A stretch of DNA of 64,000 nucleotides. It comes from Bacteroidota bacterium. GTDB lineage: Bacteria > Bacteroidota > Bacteroidia > Chitinophagales > Chitinophagaceae. Below are positions 62,117-64,000 of the stretch, piece by piece. Both the position numbers and the translations under genes were made by a program. The notes under the pieces are model-generated. The model was not told the DNA's origin. It worked only from the letters and a program-made list of their open reading frames with translations, and ran no database searches. Positions within the stretch are counted from its first letter, which is position 1. Every line of letters begins with the position of its first letter. The stretch is taken from positions 1 through 64,000 of the forward strand of contig JAFDYF010000051.1 in assembly GCA_018267575.1 (NCBI GenBank), in the 5' to 3' direction.

Positions 62117-63058
62117 TTATTCAATCCCCAATTTTTTTTCGATTAGGTAGTTATTTCTGCCGGGGGCGTTTCTGGAAATCAATTCAGCCAAAAAGCCGGA
62201 TAAAAACAGTTGGCTTCCGATGATCATTGCCGTTAATGCAATATAAAAAGGAGGGCGATTGCTGAGCCCAACACCAGGTTCCAACAAACGGGTGATGATC
62301 AAATAAATGCTGATCACGAAACCAATCAGAAAAAATAAAGCACCCCAAGTGCCAAAGAGATGCATCGGGCGTTTGCTGTATTTGCCCACAAAAAGTATGG
62401 AAGCAAGATCGAGTCCGCCGGTGATCAATCGGCCCGTACCAAATTTGGAAACACCATATTTGCGTGGGTTATGTGTTACTACTTTCTCCCCAATCTTTTT
62501 GAACCCGGCCCATTTGGCCAGTAAGGGAATATAGCGGTGCATTTCTCCATATACTTCAATACTCTTCACTACTTTTAAACGATAGGCTTTTAGCCCGCAA
62601 TTAAAATCGTGCAATTTTATTTTGGATACCCTGGAGGTGAACCAATTGAAAAATTTGGAAGGGATGGTTTTGGAAATGGGATCATGCCTCACTTTTTTCC
62701 AACCACTCACGATATCGTATTTATCCTCAATGATCATGCGCCTCAGCTCGGGGATTTCGTCGGGACTGTCCTGCATATCGGCATCCATGGTGATCACCAC
62801 TTCCCCGTGGGCAGCCCGAAAGCCTTCGTTCAATGCGGCCGATTTCCCATAATTGCGTTGGAACTTGATACCCCTGATATTCTCATTGGAAGAACGTAGG
62901 TATTCTATCTGATTCCAAGATTGGTCGGTACTCCCATCATCAATAAAGATGATCTCGTAAGAAAAATGGTTTTCTTTCATCACCCTTTCGATCCATGCGG
63001 TCAGTTCGGGCAGTGATTCGTCTTCATTAAAAACGGGGACTACGACAGAAACATCCAT
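62117..63058 (-). CDS. Family 2 membrane glycosyltransferase (dolichyl/undecaprenyl-phosphate mannosyltransferase-like)
   Basis: A 313-residue GT-A enzyme. VVPVFNEDESLPEL opens the protein, FIDDGSTDQSW and ITMDADMQDSP hold the nucleotide-sugar and metal sites, and the C-terminus has two membrane helices (about residues 232-255 and 270-292). The layout is that of GtrB/DPM1-type enzymes, which move a sugar from its nucleotide to undecaprenyl phosphate for use outside the cytoplasm. The product could feed the GT-C type enzymes encoded at 4.3 and 45 kb (inference). Confidence 0.92.
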   Translation of the reverse strand: MDVSVVVPVFNEDESLPELTAWIERVMKENHFSYEIIFIDDGSTDQSWNQIEYLRSSNENIRGIKFQRNYGKSAALNEGFRAAHGEVVITMDADMQDSPDEIPELRRMIIEDKYDIVSGWKKVRHDPISKTIPSKFFNWFTSRVSKIKLHDFNCGLKAYRLKVVKSIEVYGEMHRYIPLLAKWAGFKKIGEKVVTHNPRKYGVSKFGTGRLITGGLDLASILFVGKYSKRPMHLFGTWGALFFLIGFVISIYLIITRLLEPGVGLSNRPPFYIALTAMIIGSQLFLSGFLAELISRNAPGRNNYLIEKKLGIE

Positions 63059-63068
63059 GCGGCGTTCG

Positions 63069-63590
63069 TTATTTTAGTTGGTTGTCAAATGGCGATGATG
63101 GATTTTTTTTCGCAATGGCAGCACCAATCAGCGAGGCAATGGCTCCCACAATTAAAGTACCCAGCAATACACCACCGATGGTGAATGGAAGAAAAAACTT
63201 TTTGGTCATTTCAAGAGCCTGATCAATGCTGGCTTCAGGAATATTCCCTTTTTCTTCCATTTGCTTTCTGGCCTGTTCAAGCGCCATATCCCGAGTTTCA
63301 GGGAAAATAAAATAAATAGAGATTAATGTATAAATAATCAGAAAACAAGCAACCACCGCACTTGTTTTAAAACCATGGGCAAAACAATTGCCAAATGTAG
63401 TATCACCTTTCAATTGGGACGCATAGCTAATGCAGGCCCAAATAATGGCAGCAACCAACACGAGGGTAGATACCCATGAGAACCATCTTTCCAACTTTAA
63501 ATGGGCAAACCCGCCGATGAGATCAATAACCGCCAGTACAAGGATAATGACTAAGCCTTTGGTTATCGGTGTTGTTATCTTTTGTTCCAT
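63069..63590 (-). CDS. DUF4199 family membrane protein
   Basis: A 173-residue inner-membrane protein with four hydrophobic segments (about residues 10-30, 35-55, 75-97 and 135-160). The pattern of a short first loop and a long amphipathic third loop (ARKQMEEKG…EMTKKFF) matches DUF4199 of Bacteroidota, whose function is unknown. In this phylum it is often encoded next to a GT2 of this type and a dihydroorotase-like protein, as here: 10 bases before the GT2 gene and 25 bases after the dihydroorotase-like gene. Confidence 0.85.
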   Translation of the reverse strand: MEQKITTPITKGLVIILVLAVIDLIGGFAHLKLERWFSWVSTLVLVAAIIWACISYASQLKGDTTFGNCFAHGFKTSAVVACFLIIYTLISIYFIFPETRDMALEQARKQMEEKGNIPEASIDQALEMTKKFFLPFTIGGVLLGTLIVGAIASLIGAAIAKKNPSSPFDNQLK

Positions 63591-63615
63591 ATTGAGTTGT
63601 TTTTGGTTTTGGGGT

Positions 63616-64000
63616 TTAATTCAAAAATAGTTCCGTTCCATTAATAATACCCAATACGCTGCCGGTCAGTTCTTTTCCTATGAAAGGAGTATTCTTTGAT
63701 TTTGATTGAATCTTTTTCTCTTCAATAATGTGCTTATATGAAGGATTGAACAATGTGATGCAAGCGGTTTGTCCTTCCTCGATCACCGGATTTGACAAAC
63801 CAAAAATCTTTCTGGCATTTCCTCCCATTAGTCCAGCAAATCTTTCAGCCCCCAAGGTCGGAAATAAAGTATTAAGAATGGCATAACAGGTTTCCAGTCC
63901 GATCATCCCATATTTTGCATATTCAAACTCCAACACTTTGCTATCATATTCATGTGGGCGATGGTGTGTAGCAATTGAATCAATGGTGCCATCCATCACC
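63616..64000 (-). CDS. Dihydroorotase-like protein, C-terminal part (cut by window edge)
   Basis: The last 128 or so residues of an amidohydrolase; the gene continues beyond the right edge. DGTIDSIATHHRPHEYDSK corresponds to the ATDHAPH active-site segment of dihydroorotase, and GLETCYAILNTLF, ARKIFGL and the final VLGIINGTELF match its C-terminal half. The catalytic Asp of the TDHAPH motif is His here (ATHHRPH), so it may be a pseudo-dihydroorotase of the PyrC-prime type or a branch with altered activity. It is probably the first visible gene of the DUF4199/GT2 unit. Confidence 0.82.
   Translation of the reverse strand, partial: VMDGTIDSIATHHRPHEYDSKVLEFEYAKYGMIGLETCYAILNTLFPTLGAERFAGLMGGNARKIFGLSNPVIEEGQTACITLFNPSYKHIIEEKKIQSKSKNTPFIGKELTGSVLGIINGTELFLN

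Overview
The window is a piece of chromosome from a member of the Bacteroidota, most likely the Chitinophagaceae or a close relative. The reasons are a SusC/SusD pair controlled by an ECF sigma factor and a FecR-type anti-sigma factor, DUF2723 and WbqC-type proteins, TAnnTTTG-type promoter boxes, few Shine-Dalgarno sequences, an AT-rich sequence and many lipoproteins. Family-level placement is inferred from protein style only.

Left third (about 0.45-21.2 kb): a block of plus-strand genes followed by one convergent gene. It encodes a 2-hydroxyacid dehydrogenase, a Tat-exported sugar isomerase-like TIM barrel, a GMC flavoprotein, an integral membrane protein, a DUF1549/DUF1553 multidomain cytochrome, its usual DUF1501 partner, an FG-GAP/VCBS lipoprotein, a beta-propeller/HEAT/cytochrome c lipoprotein, a DUF4432 aldose-epimerase-like protein, a phosphomannose-isomerase-like cupin, a second TIM-barrel isomerase, a Gfo/Idh/MocA oxidoreductase and two DUF1080 (3-keto-glycoside hydrolase family) proteins. 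I read this as an envelope-to-cytoplasm pathway that oxidises a sugar or sugar derivative and passes electrons to c-type cytochromes. The substrate is unknown, and no classical glycoside hydrolase or SusCD pair is present in the block. It is the best candidate here for an undescribed system.

Middle (21.8-42.6 kb): an ECF sigma factor and zinc-finger anti-sigma factor lead a redox-flavoured set (two thioredoxin-fold proteins, a four-helix membrane protein, YceI, DinB-like). Then come a two-component system, a universal stress protein, a coiled-coil exported protein and an OmpA lipoprotein. An ECF sigma/FecR/SusC/SusD uptake locus follows without any degradative enzyme. After a 1.8-kb gene-poor stretch with a duplicated element of about 100 bp, a second ECF sigma factor overlaps (ATGA) a protein with one inner-membrane helix and a beta-barrel-like C-terminus.

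Right third (42.8-64 kb): tRNA-Lys, a short-chain dehydrogenase, a SAM hydrolase-family protein, a large DUF2723 glycosyltransferase-like membrane protein, a VWA/MoxR-type ATPase pair, a LysM protein, a lipoprotein with YD-like repeats, tRNA-Leu, an orphan histidine kinase, a WbqC-like protein, and a minus-strand surface-sugar block. That block holds all four enzymes of the GDP-D-glycero-alpha-D-manno-heptose pathway (GmhA, HddA, GmhB, HddC) plus two glycosyltransferases, a DUF4199 protein and the C-terminal end of a dihydroorotase-like gene cut by the window edge.

Gene junctions carry several kinds of non-coding repeat: tracts with a period of seven bases, long perfect hairpins sharing a GGTCTGAC core, hairpins built on AGACCTCACAGGTCT, and the duplicated element. 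No CRISPR array, transposase, phage gene, rRNA or recognisable riboswitch was seen.
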